NCBI RefSeq assembly: GCF_017744395.1 | Contig: NZ_JAGIBI010000005.1 | Span: 186,001-250,000 of the forward strand | Reading direction: 5' to 3' | Length of the DNA: 64,000 bases | Source of the DNA: Herbaspirillum sp. | GTDB lineage: Bacteria > Pseudomonadota > Gammaproteobacteria > Burkholderiales > Burkholderiaceae_D | Part shown: positions 24,704 to 32,398 of the stretch, piece by piece | Layout of the letters: each line of letters opens with the position of its first letter | How positions within the stretch are numbered: position 1 is the first letter of the stretch | The notes under the pieces: model-generated | Databases searched by the model: none | Seen by the model: only the letters and a program-made list of their open reading frames with translations | What the model was told of the DNA's origin: nothing | Position numbers and translations under genes: made by a program

Positions 24704-25607
24704 TCTCACTTTGCCTTGATTCGAATTGATTAAGACAATAGTCAATAAAAGTAATTGGGCGATCGGATTCGATCAGTTTGGTTAGTGGAATGAGCGAAGC
24801 AAGATAGGCCTGTGTCAGGCGATCAATTAGCATCTGTGGTAGTTCCGCAGATGACGAAGACAAAAAATGACCGGCTAATAAACCAATAAGCAGATCGCCA
24901 CAGCCAACATCGGTACGAATAGCTATAGGATTTGGCGACGGAAGTTCACGACATTCATTTCCGGCCATGATCGTGATGCCTTGTGAGCCACGTTTTATGA
25001 TCAATACCTTGTCGTGGCCACCAAATGAGACTCCAGATTTTGCGGAGAGTGGCAGTGCTTTGTATTCGGTTTCAGTAATGGTGACGACATGCGCTTTTTG
25101 CAGACAAACGTTGAGTGATTTTTCTCGCATGCGTAGCCATTCAATATGCGCATCCATAAAAACTAAAGATGGCGTATATGAAGCCAGTAATGTTTCATAC
25201 CAGTCAGGATCGCCATTGGCAAGAATGAGCGTATGCCCGGCCATGCTGTAATCCTCTGGAGGCATAGCGCGCCAAAGACTCGGATTATCGGATAGGGTGC
25301 CTTTTCCCATGGAGCCAAGTATTGCGGGGCCGTTCCAAGTGATCATCGGGCGCGGTAATTTTTTCCTAAGCGGAATATAGCCATCATCAACAGACGCGGC
25401 GATAGCGTTATCGGCATCGGTAAGATCTCTCCCGACGGCGGTTAGTAACGTGGTGTTGATGGCGGTGTAACGCACTCCAAGCGCTGCATATATAGCTGGT
25501 CCACCAATGATAGGTGCGGCATTTTCCACCTTCATTTTCATCGATAGGCCAGCAACTATCACATGTGATTCAGGAGTGGCTATTGGGGCGTGTAAAGCCA
25601 AGGGCAT
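24690..25607 (-). CDS. PfkB-family kinase-like protein
   Basis: A 305-residue protein with ribokinase/PfkB features. Near the N terminus, IIGGPAIYAALGVRYTAINT with VGRD is the substrate-side glycine motif. Near the C terminus, AIRTDVGCGDLLIGLLAGHF corresponds to the anion-hole and catalytic Asp motif, with GCGD instead of the common GAGD. KVLIIKRGSQGITIM resembles the preceding conserved strand. Such kinases phosphorylate sugars, nucleosides or small alcohols with ATP. Its place between the KS-like gene (38-bp overlap) and the acyltransferase gene (14-bp overlap) is unusual; it could prepare or modify the acyl acceptor. A ribosome binding site AAAAGGAA precedes the ATG. Confidence 0.7.
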   Translation of the reverse strand: MPLALHAPIATPESHVIVAGLSMKMKVENAAPIIGGPAIYAALGVRYTAINTTLLTAVGRDLTDADNAIAASVDDGYIPLRKKLPRPMITWNGPAILGSMGKGTLSDNPSLWRAMPPEDYSMAGHTLILANGDPDWYETLLASYTPSLVFMDAHIEWLRMREKSLNVCLQKAHVVTITETEYKALPLSAKSGVSFGGHDKVLIIKRGSQGITIMAGNECRELPSPNPIAIRTDVGCGDLLIGLLAGHFLSSSSAELPQMLIDRLTQAYLASLIPLTKLIESDRPITFIDYCLNQFESRQSENGIR

Positions 25608-26520
25608 AATTTCCTTTTCCAGGTAGTCGATAATTCAAAATAGCCTTGGATGTCGCACTTATAAAGAGATGATGTAAGGCATAGGAAACAAGAGGGGAGG
25701 TGAACAACGTGGTATCGCTTGGGGTTTCTATGTGGAGCATTACGGCATCTATCCAATCTTCTGGAAAGGTATGCGCAGTGCCTTCATTTAAGTTGCCTGA
25801 AAGCGCCAGTTGCCAATCATTTTCCGAACTCGGAGTTCTGACTAACATTAGCCCAGAGGCACCGTCTATCAATGGACGTTGATCTCCCAATGCTGCTAGT
25901 GCATTGCATTGAACTTGGCAAATTTCTTCGGCGCCAATGATTAGAAAGTAATCAGAACGTCGATGTATGAATGACAAATGTGCATACTCAATTGCTGCGA
26001 AGATACCGAATGCTCCATCCTGAAAGGCGATGGCGGCAGCATGTGTGCCAAGGGCCGTTGAGACCTGAGTGCTAATAGAGCTGGGAATCGAACTGGGCAG
26101 CAATAGAGTATCGGTTTTGTCCCAGCCTTTACTCAGTCCAACGGTTTCGAATTCCCATGCTATTGAAGTAATGGCCGAGTTTGAAGCAACAGCTACGCCC
26201 ACATGATTACCGTGATAGTTTTCTTTGTCGGAAATAGTCTTGAGTAATTGTTTACCCAGTAATGCTGCGAATATTGTTCCCTTAGCGGCAGAACGTGCGC
26301 GTGTAACGCCGCTGTTGTGCATGACCGATAATGGAATATCGGTGGGACAGATAGTCGTTGCAGTATCTTTAACTCGATAGTCGCTAGCGTCACTGAAGTC
26401 GATGGGGTTTTCTAGGCTAGCCCAATTGGAGTGCGAGGCGACACGTGCGGAGTGATCTTGCTTATCGATCCAGCCAATAGCGCGGACATAAGGCCCATTG
26501 TCAAAGATATGGATACTCAT
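25570..26520 (-). CDS. Ketosynthase-like subunit lacking the active-site Cys (chain-length-factor-like)
   Basis: A 316-residue thiolase-fold protein related to the ketosynthase encoded just upstream (ATGA 4-bp overlap). In the nucleophile-elbow region it reads AAAIAFQDGAFGIFAAIEYA, where an active ketosynthase has a Cys; Gln in this position is the hallmark of chain-length factors of type II polyketide synthases. It is shorter than a full KS (about 400 residues). Further KS-like strands are DYFLIIGAEEI and MLHIETPSD. I infer that it forms a heterodimer with the KS and tunes chain length. Sequence divergence is high, so the family is assigned by pattern and context. Confidence 0.7.
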   Translation of the reverse strand: MSIHIFDNGPYVRAIGWIDKQDHSARVASHSNWASLENPIDFSDASDYRVKDTATTICPTDIPLSVMHNSGVTRARSAAKGTIFAALLGKQLLKTISDKENYHGNHVGVAVASNSAITSIAWEFETVGLSKGWDKTDTLLLPSSIPSSISTQVSTALGTHAAAIAFQDGAFGIFAAIEYAHLSFIHRRSDYFLIIGAEEICQVQCNALAALGDQRPLIDGASGLMLVRTPSSENDWQLALSGNLNEGTAHTFPEDWIDAVMLHIETPSDTTLFTSPLVSYALHHLFISATSKAILNYRLPGKGNYALGFTRPNSHS

Positions 26521-27728
26521 TGAAATCCCTTTGACGGCGATATTGTTATAGCAGCATTGATTCCTCCAAATCCAAGTGCCGTAACCAGTATGGGACCTGA
26601 TGTAATGGGATGAGGGGTGTTCAGTGCCAGATGGAGATTGTCAAATTCCGAATCTTGGGTGCTAGCTATATGGGGCAAGATTTTCTGACGAATCGATTCA
26701 CAGGCGGCTAGGACGTTGAAACCACCAGAGGCACCCATAGTGTGTCCGAGCGATCCTTTGGTAGAAGTGCTTAATGGAGACTTATTTCCAAAAACAATCT
26801 GCGCAGCAGAAGCTTCGGCCTTGTCATTCTGGCGAGTACCCGTTCCATGCCAGAAGATTCCATGAACATCGGAAGGTTGTAACTGTGCTTGTTCTAACGC
26901 GTTTTGTATGACAGTAGCGATGCCGTTCGAACTAGGTTCAACCATATGGGCGGCATCACAGAATACAGAGGTTCCGGTGACTAATCCGTATATGTCTTGT
27001 TCAGGAAGTAGATTTTCTTTGGACAGGAATATAGCGACCGCGCCTTCTCCCACAGTGGTGCCATCGCGGAACCTGTCATAAGGGCGGCAGCCTTGTTGTG
27101 ACATGGCTCCGATATTATTGAATCCAACCGTTGCGACACGTGAGAGAGTGTCGATGGCAACGACCAGAACCGCATCGCAAAGATTGGCGTTTATGCGGTC
27201 GGAAGCATAAGAGATTGCTACCAGAGAAGAAGCACAAGCCGCGGACATGGTAATGCCAGGAAGTTCTCTTTTCAGACCCGCATTTATCTCTGTAATTAAG
27301 TTGTCCGTCACAATGCCTTTCCATGTAGATGAATCAATCATGGACATTTCACCGCCAGTGCAATGTGCGTCGGCTATTTCTGAGAGTGGACCTGGATTCC
27401 CATGTGAAGTGGCGATTAGCAATGTCAGTGTGGCAGTGGGGTGTGTGGTCAAAAAAAGATCAATAGTTGCGCGCATTTGTTGACCTACAATGCGAGCAAG
27501 AACGTCTGTCCTCTGACGGAAAGGTGGTTGCTTTTTCAATCCGGGGAAATTCAAAATAGCGGATAGTGGAGGACTAGCGGGCCAGCTAGGAATAATTTCA
27601 GAACCTTGTGAAAAAATTCGCCGACCAGCCAATAATGACTCCCAGCATTCAGTCCAGGTGTTACCTATATTGGCAATGGCACAACATTGCTTTGAAATGG
27701 CAATTGCTTGCGGATAATTTTTAGCCAA
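26517..27728 (-). CDS. Beta-ketoacyl-ACP synthase (FabF/KS-alpha-like)
   Basis: A 403-residue ketosynthase with the full catalytic set: nucleophile Cys in SAACASSLVAISYASDR (near residue 164), first His in FWHGTGTRQNDKAEA (near residue 294) and Lys/second His in STKGSLGHTMGASGGFNVL (near residue 330). It elongates ACP-bound acyl chains with malonyl-ACP. It is located 12 bp after the dehydratase gene and overlaps the CLF-like gene. Codon use is AT-rich and unlike primary-metabolism fabF genes of the host, indicating a horizontally acquired specialised pathway. Confidence 0.9.
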   Translation of the reverse strand: MAKNYPQAIAISKQCCAIANIGNTWTECWESLLAGRRIFSQGSEIIPSWPASPPLSAILNFPGLKKQPPFRQRTDVLARIVGQQMRATIDLFLTTHPTATLTLLIATSHGNPGPLSEIADAHCTGGEMSMIDSSTWKGIVTDNLITEINAGLKRELPGITMSAACASSLVAISYASDRINANLCDAVLVVAIDTLSRVATVGFNNIGAMSQQGCRPYDRFRDGTTVGEGAVAIFLSKENLLPEQDIYGLVTGTSVFCDAAHMVEPSSNGIATVIQNALEQAQLQPSDVHGIFWHGTGTRQNDKAEASAAQIVFGNKSPLSTSTKGSLGHTMGASGGFNVLAACESIRQKILPHIASTQDSEFDNLHLALNTPHPITSGPILVTALGFGGINAAITISPSKGFQ

Positions 27729-27740
27729 AGGAATCCCCGT

Positions 27741-28229
27741 TTAGGTAGAGATGGATGCGGCGGGTTTATTCACAACTGCTCCCATGCCGGAAACTCGGCA
27801 CACGAGGCGATTGCCGGCGCGTACCACCCCTTCATAAATTGTTTTATCCGCAATTTGATCGCTGACGGTAACTTCGGCGGTGATGGTTTCCCCGATAAAG
27901 GCCGGTGAAATGAACTCTCCTTTACAACGTCCAAGAACCGCTGTGCTTTCTTGCTTGCTTTTTTCCGTAACACCAGTATTTAGTACGCTATGTAGCATGG
28001 TTGCTTGACCAACCAATTCGATATAAAGCACACCAGGCATAATTGACGGTCCATTAGCGAGATGTGCTGCCATCATAGGATCTGAACCTGATATCGATTT
28101 TTGGACAGTAATATTTCGGTTATCCCAAGCAATTACTCGGTCGAGCAATAACCATGGCGAGCGATACGGTACCAATCTGACGATTTGGTGATAATCCAAC
28201 TGTTGTGGAAAGAGAGTTTCGATAGTCAT
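27741..28229 (-). CDS. FabZ/FabA-like hotdog 3-hydroxyacyl-ACP dehydratase
   Basis: A 162-residue hotdog-fold protein. The dehydratase signature is visible as MMAAHLANGPSIMPGVLYIE, corresponding to H-F-P-G-x-P-x-M-P-G-V-L-x-x-E, with catalytic His and a later Glu (IELVGQATML); the usual FPG is changed to LANG. Further strands include WLLLDRVIAWDNRNITVQKS and GRCKGEFISPAFIGETI. It removes water from 3-hydroxyacyl-ACP to give a trans-2-enoyl chain. It lies between the ACP and KS genes with gaps of 14 and 12 bp. Confidence 0.85.
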   Translation of the reverse strand: MTIETLFPQQLDYHQIVRLVPYRSPWLLLDRVIAWDNRNITVQKSISGSDPMMAAHLANGPSIMPGVLYIELVGQATMLHSVLNTGVTEKSKQESTAVLGRCKGEFISPAFIGETITAEVTVSDQIADKTIYEGVVRAGNRLVCRVSGMGAVVNKPAASIST

Positions 28230-28243
28230 GGGGAAATTTCCAC

Positions 28244-28489
28244 TTAGTCTTTGGCCTTGAGCAATTCTTTTACAATGGCCGTGAGTTGGTCTCCTGTAGA
28301 AACATCGGGCATGCGTTCATCAGGAATTCTCACGTCGTAACGTTTCTGTATCTCGACGACTAAGGCAACGGCACCCAAGGAATCCATGCCATAAGTTTCA
28401 TAAAAGTTGGCACTCATTGAGAATTCATCAATTTCACGGTCTAAAGCAATTTCCACTATTTCTTTTATTTCACTATTTTTAATTTCCAT
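28244..28489 (-). CDS. Acyl carrier protein
   Basis: An 81-residue acidic helical protein with the phosphopantetheine attachment motif in ETYGMDSLGAVALVVEIQKR (Ser near residue 37). The length is normal for a discrete ACP. It is predicted to carry the growing chain for the KS/CLF-like, dehydratase and reductase proteins encoded around it and to donate it to the FeeM-like acyltransferase. No phosphopantetheinyl transferase gene is in the operon, so the host enzyme must activate it. Confidence 0.92.
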   Translation of the reverse strand: MEIKNSEIKEIVEIALDREIDEFSMSANFYETYGMDSLGAVALVVEIQKRYDVRIPDERMPDVSTGDQLTAIVKELLKAKD

Positions 28490-28510
28490 CGCATGGGTCT
28501 TTCTTCGTTG

Positions 28511-29239
28511 TCAAAGAGCGGTCATGCCGCCATCCACCTGAATAACTTGGCCCGTGATGTGCCGGCCATCTTCACCTAACAAAAAAGTCACCAATCCGGC
28601 CACATCGGTTGGTTGGCCAAATTGGCGCAAAGGGGTGTTCTTGAGCAGGCGCTCAATTGCTGGCATGGGTGTATCCCGAACCATGCGGCTTTCTATGGCC
28701 CCAGGAGAAACAACGTTGCATGTGATGCCAAATCTTCCGAGTTCGACAGCAATAACCCTGCACATGGACTCCATCCCTCCTTTAGCAGCCGCATAGCTGA
28801 GCTGACCGGGATTGCCCTTGGTGGCCGATACCGAACCAATGAACACGATGCGTCCATTACCAACCACCATTAGGGATCTGGCTACTGCTCTGACACAGTG
28901 GAAAGCGCCGGTTAGATTTGTTTGTATTACGGATTGCCAGGTTTCGTCGGAAATGAGCGGAATCGCGCCATCCTTGACGATGCCTGCGCAATACACTAGA
29001 TCTGGGGGCGTACCAAAATCATGCTCAATGGTCTTAATAAGTTGAGTGACACCGTTGCTATCGCAGACATCGACGCCATACCAGCGAATGTTTTCACCAT
29101 TGGGCGGGATGCGTTCGGAGCAGCTCGATTTCGCAGAATGCACGAGTGCAAGAGTTCGACCTTGAGCCGCTAGATGAAGAGCGATCTCTTCTCCGATATT
29201 CCCGCTGGCTCCAATAACTAGGCATGGTCGCTTCGTCAT
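28511..29239 (-). CDS. 3-oxoacyl-ACP reductase (FabG-like SDR)
   Basis: A 242-residue short-chain dehydrogenase. The NADP-binding motif is VIGASGNIGEEIALHLAAQG; the catalytic triad is Ser in IVFIGSVSATKGNPG and Tyr/Lys in LSYAAAKGGMESM. NVVSPGAIESRM and the C-terminal GQVIQVDGGMTAL are typical of FabG. It is the first gene of the operon; a GAG-containing site lies before its ATG. Its closest relatives by pattern are the KR partners of aryl-polyene-type and type II fatty-acid-like clusters. It reduces 3-oxoacyl-ACP to 3-hydroxyacyl-ACP. Confidence 0.92.
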   Translation of the reverse strand: MTKRPCLVIGASGNIGEEIALHLAAQGRTLALVHSAKSSCSERIPPNGENIRWYGVDVCDSNGVTQLIKTIEHDFGTPPDLVYCAGIVKDGAIPLISDETWQSVIQTNLTGAFHCVRAVARSLMVVGNGRIVFIGSVSATKGNPGQLSYAAAKGGMESMCRVIAVELGRFGITCNVVSPGAIESRMVRDTPMPAIERLLKNTPLRQFGQPTDVAGLVTFLLGEDGRHITGQVIQVDGGMTAL

Positions 29240-29577
29240 GCATTGCTCTTTGTTAAGTAATGGGAAAATGGAGCGTACTATTACTTTTATTCCCTTTTCT
29301 TAAGTGGGTAATAAATCCAAGTGGGATTTGATGTTGTACGGTCGTCACCTAGAATTATTGCGAGTTCAAAAAATAGGCAGAGAAGTCTCGTTATGCAGTG
29401 TGCATAACTCCTCATCTGGCGTTGGAATTATTAATATTGGGGATGAGAGAGCACGCTTGAGAATTAATATGAGATGTGGCTGACCAAAGCAGAAAAATAC
29501 TTTGGTTGATTCTGGTCGCTGTTTTTGCACAGCTTGGATAACCTTTTCCTAAACAGCTAGCTACCCTTTGGTCGAAC
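29240..29577. promoter_or_regulatory. Upstream region of the 12-gene operon with 19-bp palindrome
   Basis: A 338-bp AT-rich stretch with no gene that I can see. At 29390-29408 there is a perfect inverted repeat GTTATGCA / TGCATAAC with spacer GTG, about 150 bp before the first start codon: a good candidate operator. Two AAGTGGG direct repeats lie at about 29303 and 29319. No regulator gene is adjacent except the broken MocR remnant to the right. The -35/-10 elements cannot be fixed by eye. Confidence 0.55.
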
Positions 29578-29989
29578 TCAGTGCATGGCACTGGTGGCGA
29601 TCTTGCCGATAGTGATCACCGCCTGTTCCACTTCGTGCGTCCACTCGCTGCTGTAGTTGAGCCGGATGAAATTGGGGAAGCGGTTGGAAACGGAGAACAT
29701 ATAACCGGGACCGATCGTGATCCCATGCTCAAGAGCCTGCTGGTAGAGCAGCAGGCTGTCGATTTTCCTGGGGAGTTCCACCCAGAGCACATAGCCGCCC
29801 TCGGGATTGGCGACGCGGGTTCCTTCGGGGGAAGAAGCGGGTGACCGTATGGCGCATCAGCCTGGCATTCTGCCCGCAGGTCTTGCGCAGCCACCGGAGC
29901 TGGTGGTCGTATCCGTCGTGCTCCACATAGTCGGCGATGGCCAGTTGGGGGATGGCCGGTGTGGTCAGCGTCACGGTATTGGCGGTGTT
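29578..29989 (-). pseudogene. MocR-type (GntR/aminotransferase) regulator remnant
   Basis: Only the C-terminal part of the aminotransferase-like domain is left: NTVTLTTPAIPQLAIADYVE, then HQLRWLRKTCGQNARLMRHT, and in another frame GTRVANPEGGYVLWVELPRK to the stop. An extra C in a run of five (29828-29832) shifts the frame. The whole HTH domain and most of the PLP-binding domain are missing; an in-frame stop precedes the homologous stretch. The plus strand just beyond (to TGA at 30045-30047) reads VTVLAVFFLYVQDWAERWRG, which may be the tail of another truncated gene, so a rearrangement junction near 29950-29990 is likely. Confidence 0.7.
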
Positions 29990-30048
29990 CTTTCTCTACG
30001 TGCAGGATTGGGCGGAGCGTTGGCGCGGCGCGAAGGCGGTGGGCTGAT

Positions 30049-30894
30049 TCAATGCCGCATCCCCAGCACCACCGCGCCGGCGGTAATCACCGCGCAGGAC
30101 AGCACCCGCCGCAGCGTCAGTTTTTCTCCCAGGAAGATAGCCCCGATCAGCAGCGCGAACAGCACCGAGGTTTCGCGCAGCGCCGAGACCATCCCCATCG
30201 GCGCCAGCGTGACGGCCCAGATGACGATGCCGTAGGCCAGCAGCGACATGACGCCGCCGAACAGGCTGATCCAGGTGTCGCGTTCGCCCAGGGTGATCGG
30301 CGAACGGCGGTGCTTGTGCAGGTAGATCAGCGCCAGCGGGACGCTGTCGAGCACGAACAGCCAGCCGGCATAGGAAACCGCATCGCCGGCCAGGCGCGCG
30401 CCGATGCCGTCGGTGACGGTATAGGCCGCGATGAAGGCGCCGGTGGCGAAGGCGGCCGCCGGGGCGGACAGGTGCTCGCCCCGGCCGATGCCGCGCAGGT
30501 TGGCCAGGCTGACGATGCCGACCGATACCAGAGCGATGCCGGCCACGCTGTAGGAACTGAGTTGTTCGCCGACGAACGCGGCGGCGCCCAGCGCCACCAG
30601 CAGCGGCGAGGAGCCGCGCGCGATCGGGTAGGACTGGCCGAAGTCGCCGATCTTGTAGGCGCGGATCAGGAACAGGTTGTAGCCGGTATGCAGGATGCCG
30701 GACAGGACGATGTAGAACCAGCTGGCCGGTTCCGGCAGCGGGCGCCACAGCACCAGCGGGATGGCGCCCACGCCGGCGCCGATGGTCATGAGCGTGAGCG
30801 ACCCCAGGCGGTCGGCGCTGCTTTTGAGCAAGGCATTCCAGGAGGCATGCAGCAGGGCGGCGGTCAGTACCAGTCCGATGACGGCGAGATTCAT
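30049..30894 (-). CDS. EamA/DMT-family transporter
   Basis: A 281-residue inner-membrane protein with ten hydrophobic helices and the duplicated EamA layout (residues 5-135 and 150-280). It begins MNLAVIGLVLTAALLHASWN and has NLFLIRAYKIGDFGQSYPIA and SALRETSVLFALLIGAIFLG at the ends of each half. The ATG at 30894 overlaps the upstream methyltransferase stop by 4 bp (30891-30894). A longer upstream reading is a shadow of that gene. Substrates of this branch are metabolites or amino acids; none can be assigned here. Confidence 0.9.
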   Translation of the reverse strand: MNLAVIGLVLTAALLHASWNALLKSSADRLGSLTLMTIGAGVGAIPLVLWRPLPEPASWFYIVLSGILHTGYNLFLIRAYKIGDFGQSYPIARGSSPLLVALGAAAFVGEQLSSYSVAGIALVSVGIVSLANLRGIGRGEHLSAPAAAFATGAFIAAYTVTDGIGARLAGDAVSYAGWLFVLDSVPLALIYLHKHRRSPITLGERDTWISLFGGVMSLLAYGIVIWAVTLAPMGMVSALRETSVLFALLIGAIFLGEKLTLRRVLSCAVITAGAVVLGMRH

Positions 30895-31553
30895 GGCAGA
30901 TTTGCGCGGCAGCGCCAGAGAGAGTGGCCGGAAGCGAGGTACTTGCGCTCGAAAGGGGTGATGGGGGTGTCGGTGGCGTAAGGTTCGGCGATGCTTTGCA
31001 ATCCGCTCAACTGGTTCAGCGCGGCGGAGAATTCCTCGACGTAGATGCGCCAGTTGCTGCGGCATTCGATCTGGCCGCCCAATTCAACGATGGCGGGGAA
31101 AACCGCATGGCCGTGCCAGCGCCGCGCGAGGTGGCCGATCTTGGGCCAGGGGTTGGGGTAGAGCAGGTAATGGCGCGCCGGACGCAGGCCGGCATCCAGC
31201 GCCAGGCGCCAGTAGTCGACCAGGTCGGCGCGCACGAAGCACAGGTTGGCCGGTTCCGGGCCGTCCCAGTGGGTGTTGCGCGCCAGGCGGTCGGCCGATT
31301 GGTCGATACCGATGACGAAATGGTCGGGGTATTGCGCGGCCAGGTTCAGCGTCGACAAGCCCACGCCGCAGCCGGTGTCGAGGATCAGCGGCGCTTCGCC
31401 GGCGGCGCGCCAGGCCGCCATGCTGTGTTCGAAGGCCTGGCGGTTGTAATCGGCCACGGGCTTGCGGAACGGATGCGCGACATGGCGCGCGACCAGGCCG
31501 GCAAGTTGTTCATGCACGCCGGTCTGGGCGCTGCTGATGGGTGAGGAATTCAC
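30891..31553 (-). CDS. TrmB-like SAM-dependent methyltransferase
   Basis: A 220-residue protein with the SAM-binding motif LILDTGCGVGLSTLNLAAQY and, further on, VIGIDQSADRLARN and YLLYPNPWPKIGHLARRWHG, the last being typical of tRNA (guanine-N7)-methyltransferases. The N terminus (HPFRKPVADYNRQAF) is unlike standard TrmB and the conserved substrate-site pattern is only partly kept, so a different RNA or small-molecule substrate is possible. It is co-transcribed with the EamA gene. Confidence 0.8.
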   Translation of the reverse strand: MNSSPISSAQTGVHEQLAGLVARHVAHPFRKPVADYNRQAFEHSMAAWRAAGEAPLILDTGCGVGLSTLNLAAQYPDHFVIGIDQSADRLARNTHWDGPEPANLCFVRADLVDYWRLALDAGLRPARHYLLYPNPWPKIGHLARRWHGHAVFPAIVELGGQIECRSNWRIYVEEFSAALNQLSGLQSIAEPYATDTPITPFERKYLASGHSLWRCRANLP

Positions 31554-31634
31554 GGGCTGCGGGGAAAAGAAGGCGAAAGCGCAATTTTAGGGCCAGTTCG
31601 CCAGGATTTCAGCAGAGGTAGGGCAGAAAGAAAA

Positions 31635-31660
31635 AACGCCGCGCTGGAAGGCGCGGCGTT
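31635..31660 (-). terminator. Rho-independent terminator
   Basis: A 10-bp stem AACGCCGCGC / GCGCGGCGTT with loop TGGAAG. On the minus strand it is followed by TTTTCTTTC. It lies downstream of the DUF3567 gene. Confidence 0.85.
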
Positions 31661-31688
31661 TTCATTGGGTTAGCAGGGGACGGCGGAA

Positions 31689-31946
31689 TTAATGCAGCGT
31701 CATCGGGTGGCGCATCATCACGTCGTAGCGGCTCAGGAAGGTGTCGATGTCTTCCATCGTCGGTTCGCTGGCGATCAGCTCCTTCACGTCCTTGCGGAAC
31801 AGTTCCGCGGCGGGGCCGTCGATGTAGATTTCCCGCTGGCCCGACTTGTCCATGATTTCGTAGCCGCCAAAACGCAGGGCTTCATGGTCGGTGTCGGCAC
31901 CGAATTCGACGACGCTGTACTGTTCACTGTTGTAGATGAGATTCAT
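31689..31946 (-). CDS. DUF3567 family protein
   Basis: An 85-residue protein with the betaproteobacterial DUF3567 pattern: MNLIYNSEQYSVVEFGA, ALRFGGYEIMDKSGQREIYI and the C-terminal FLSRYDVMMRHPMTLH. It is found in most Burkholderiales; its function is unknown. Monocistronic, with a strong terminator 28 bp downstream. Its presence supports the taxonomic inference. Confidence 0.88.
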   Translation of the reverse strand: MNLIYNSEQYSVVEFGADTDHEALRFGGYEIMDKSGQREIYIDGPAAELFRKDVKELIASEPTMEDIDTFLSRYDVMMRHPMTLH

Positions 31947-32398
31947 AGTGACTCCTTATGCTGGAATACTGCTTCGAAAAGGAAGTGGCGTCTTCACTGG
32001 GAATTTCAAGAGCAAGCCCGGCAGTCCGGGTGGTGATGCTGTGCGGAACCTTTTGCAGGGGCAGCGCTTGCACGCGCCCCTAAGTCCGGTTACGGCGTTT
32101 CTGCCTGAAACTTTGGCTTTTGGCCGTATTTCCCCTATACCCGTTGCCATGCGGCGATTACCGGGTAGATGAAGCCGTGCTACGGAAGTTCACCGCTGCG
32201 TTGCCCTGGCGCAAACAAATTGGCAGACCGGCCATCCCCGGCGACGAAGCGTTAGGTGGCAGGATGCGCCCTGCGGATAGAAATGGGAATCAGGAAAATT
32301 CTGAGCTGTGCAAAAACAAAACAGGACCGCCAAGCGGTCCTGTTGTCTTGTTTTTCCAAGCCTGGCGGCATGGCGCGCCGCGCCGCCAGATGGTTCTT
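31947..32398. other. Intergenic region with terminator at 32321-32343
   Basis: No convincing gene. It probably contains the DUF3567 promoter. At 32321-32343 a 10-bp stem ACAGGACCGC / GCGGTCCTGT with loop CAA is flanked by T-rich tracts on both strands; on the minus strand TTTTGTTTTT follows, so it terminates the ntrX-like transcript. Confidence 0.75.

Noticed and set aside
18842-29239. Assignment of the operon as a standard aryl-polyene cluster
   Set aside because: No ammonia lyase, no MMPL exporter, no CoA ligase and no glycosyl/acyltransferase of the usual types are present; the export module and acyltransferase differ.
29950-30047. Short plus-strand tail (VTVLAVFFLYVQDWAERWRG) as a separate gene
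   Set aside because: No start and only about 30 codons; at best the end of a truncated gene, so noted with the MocR remnant.
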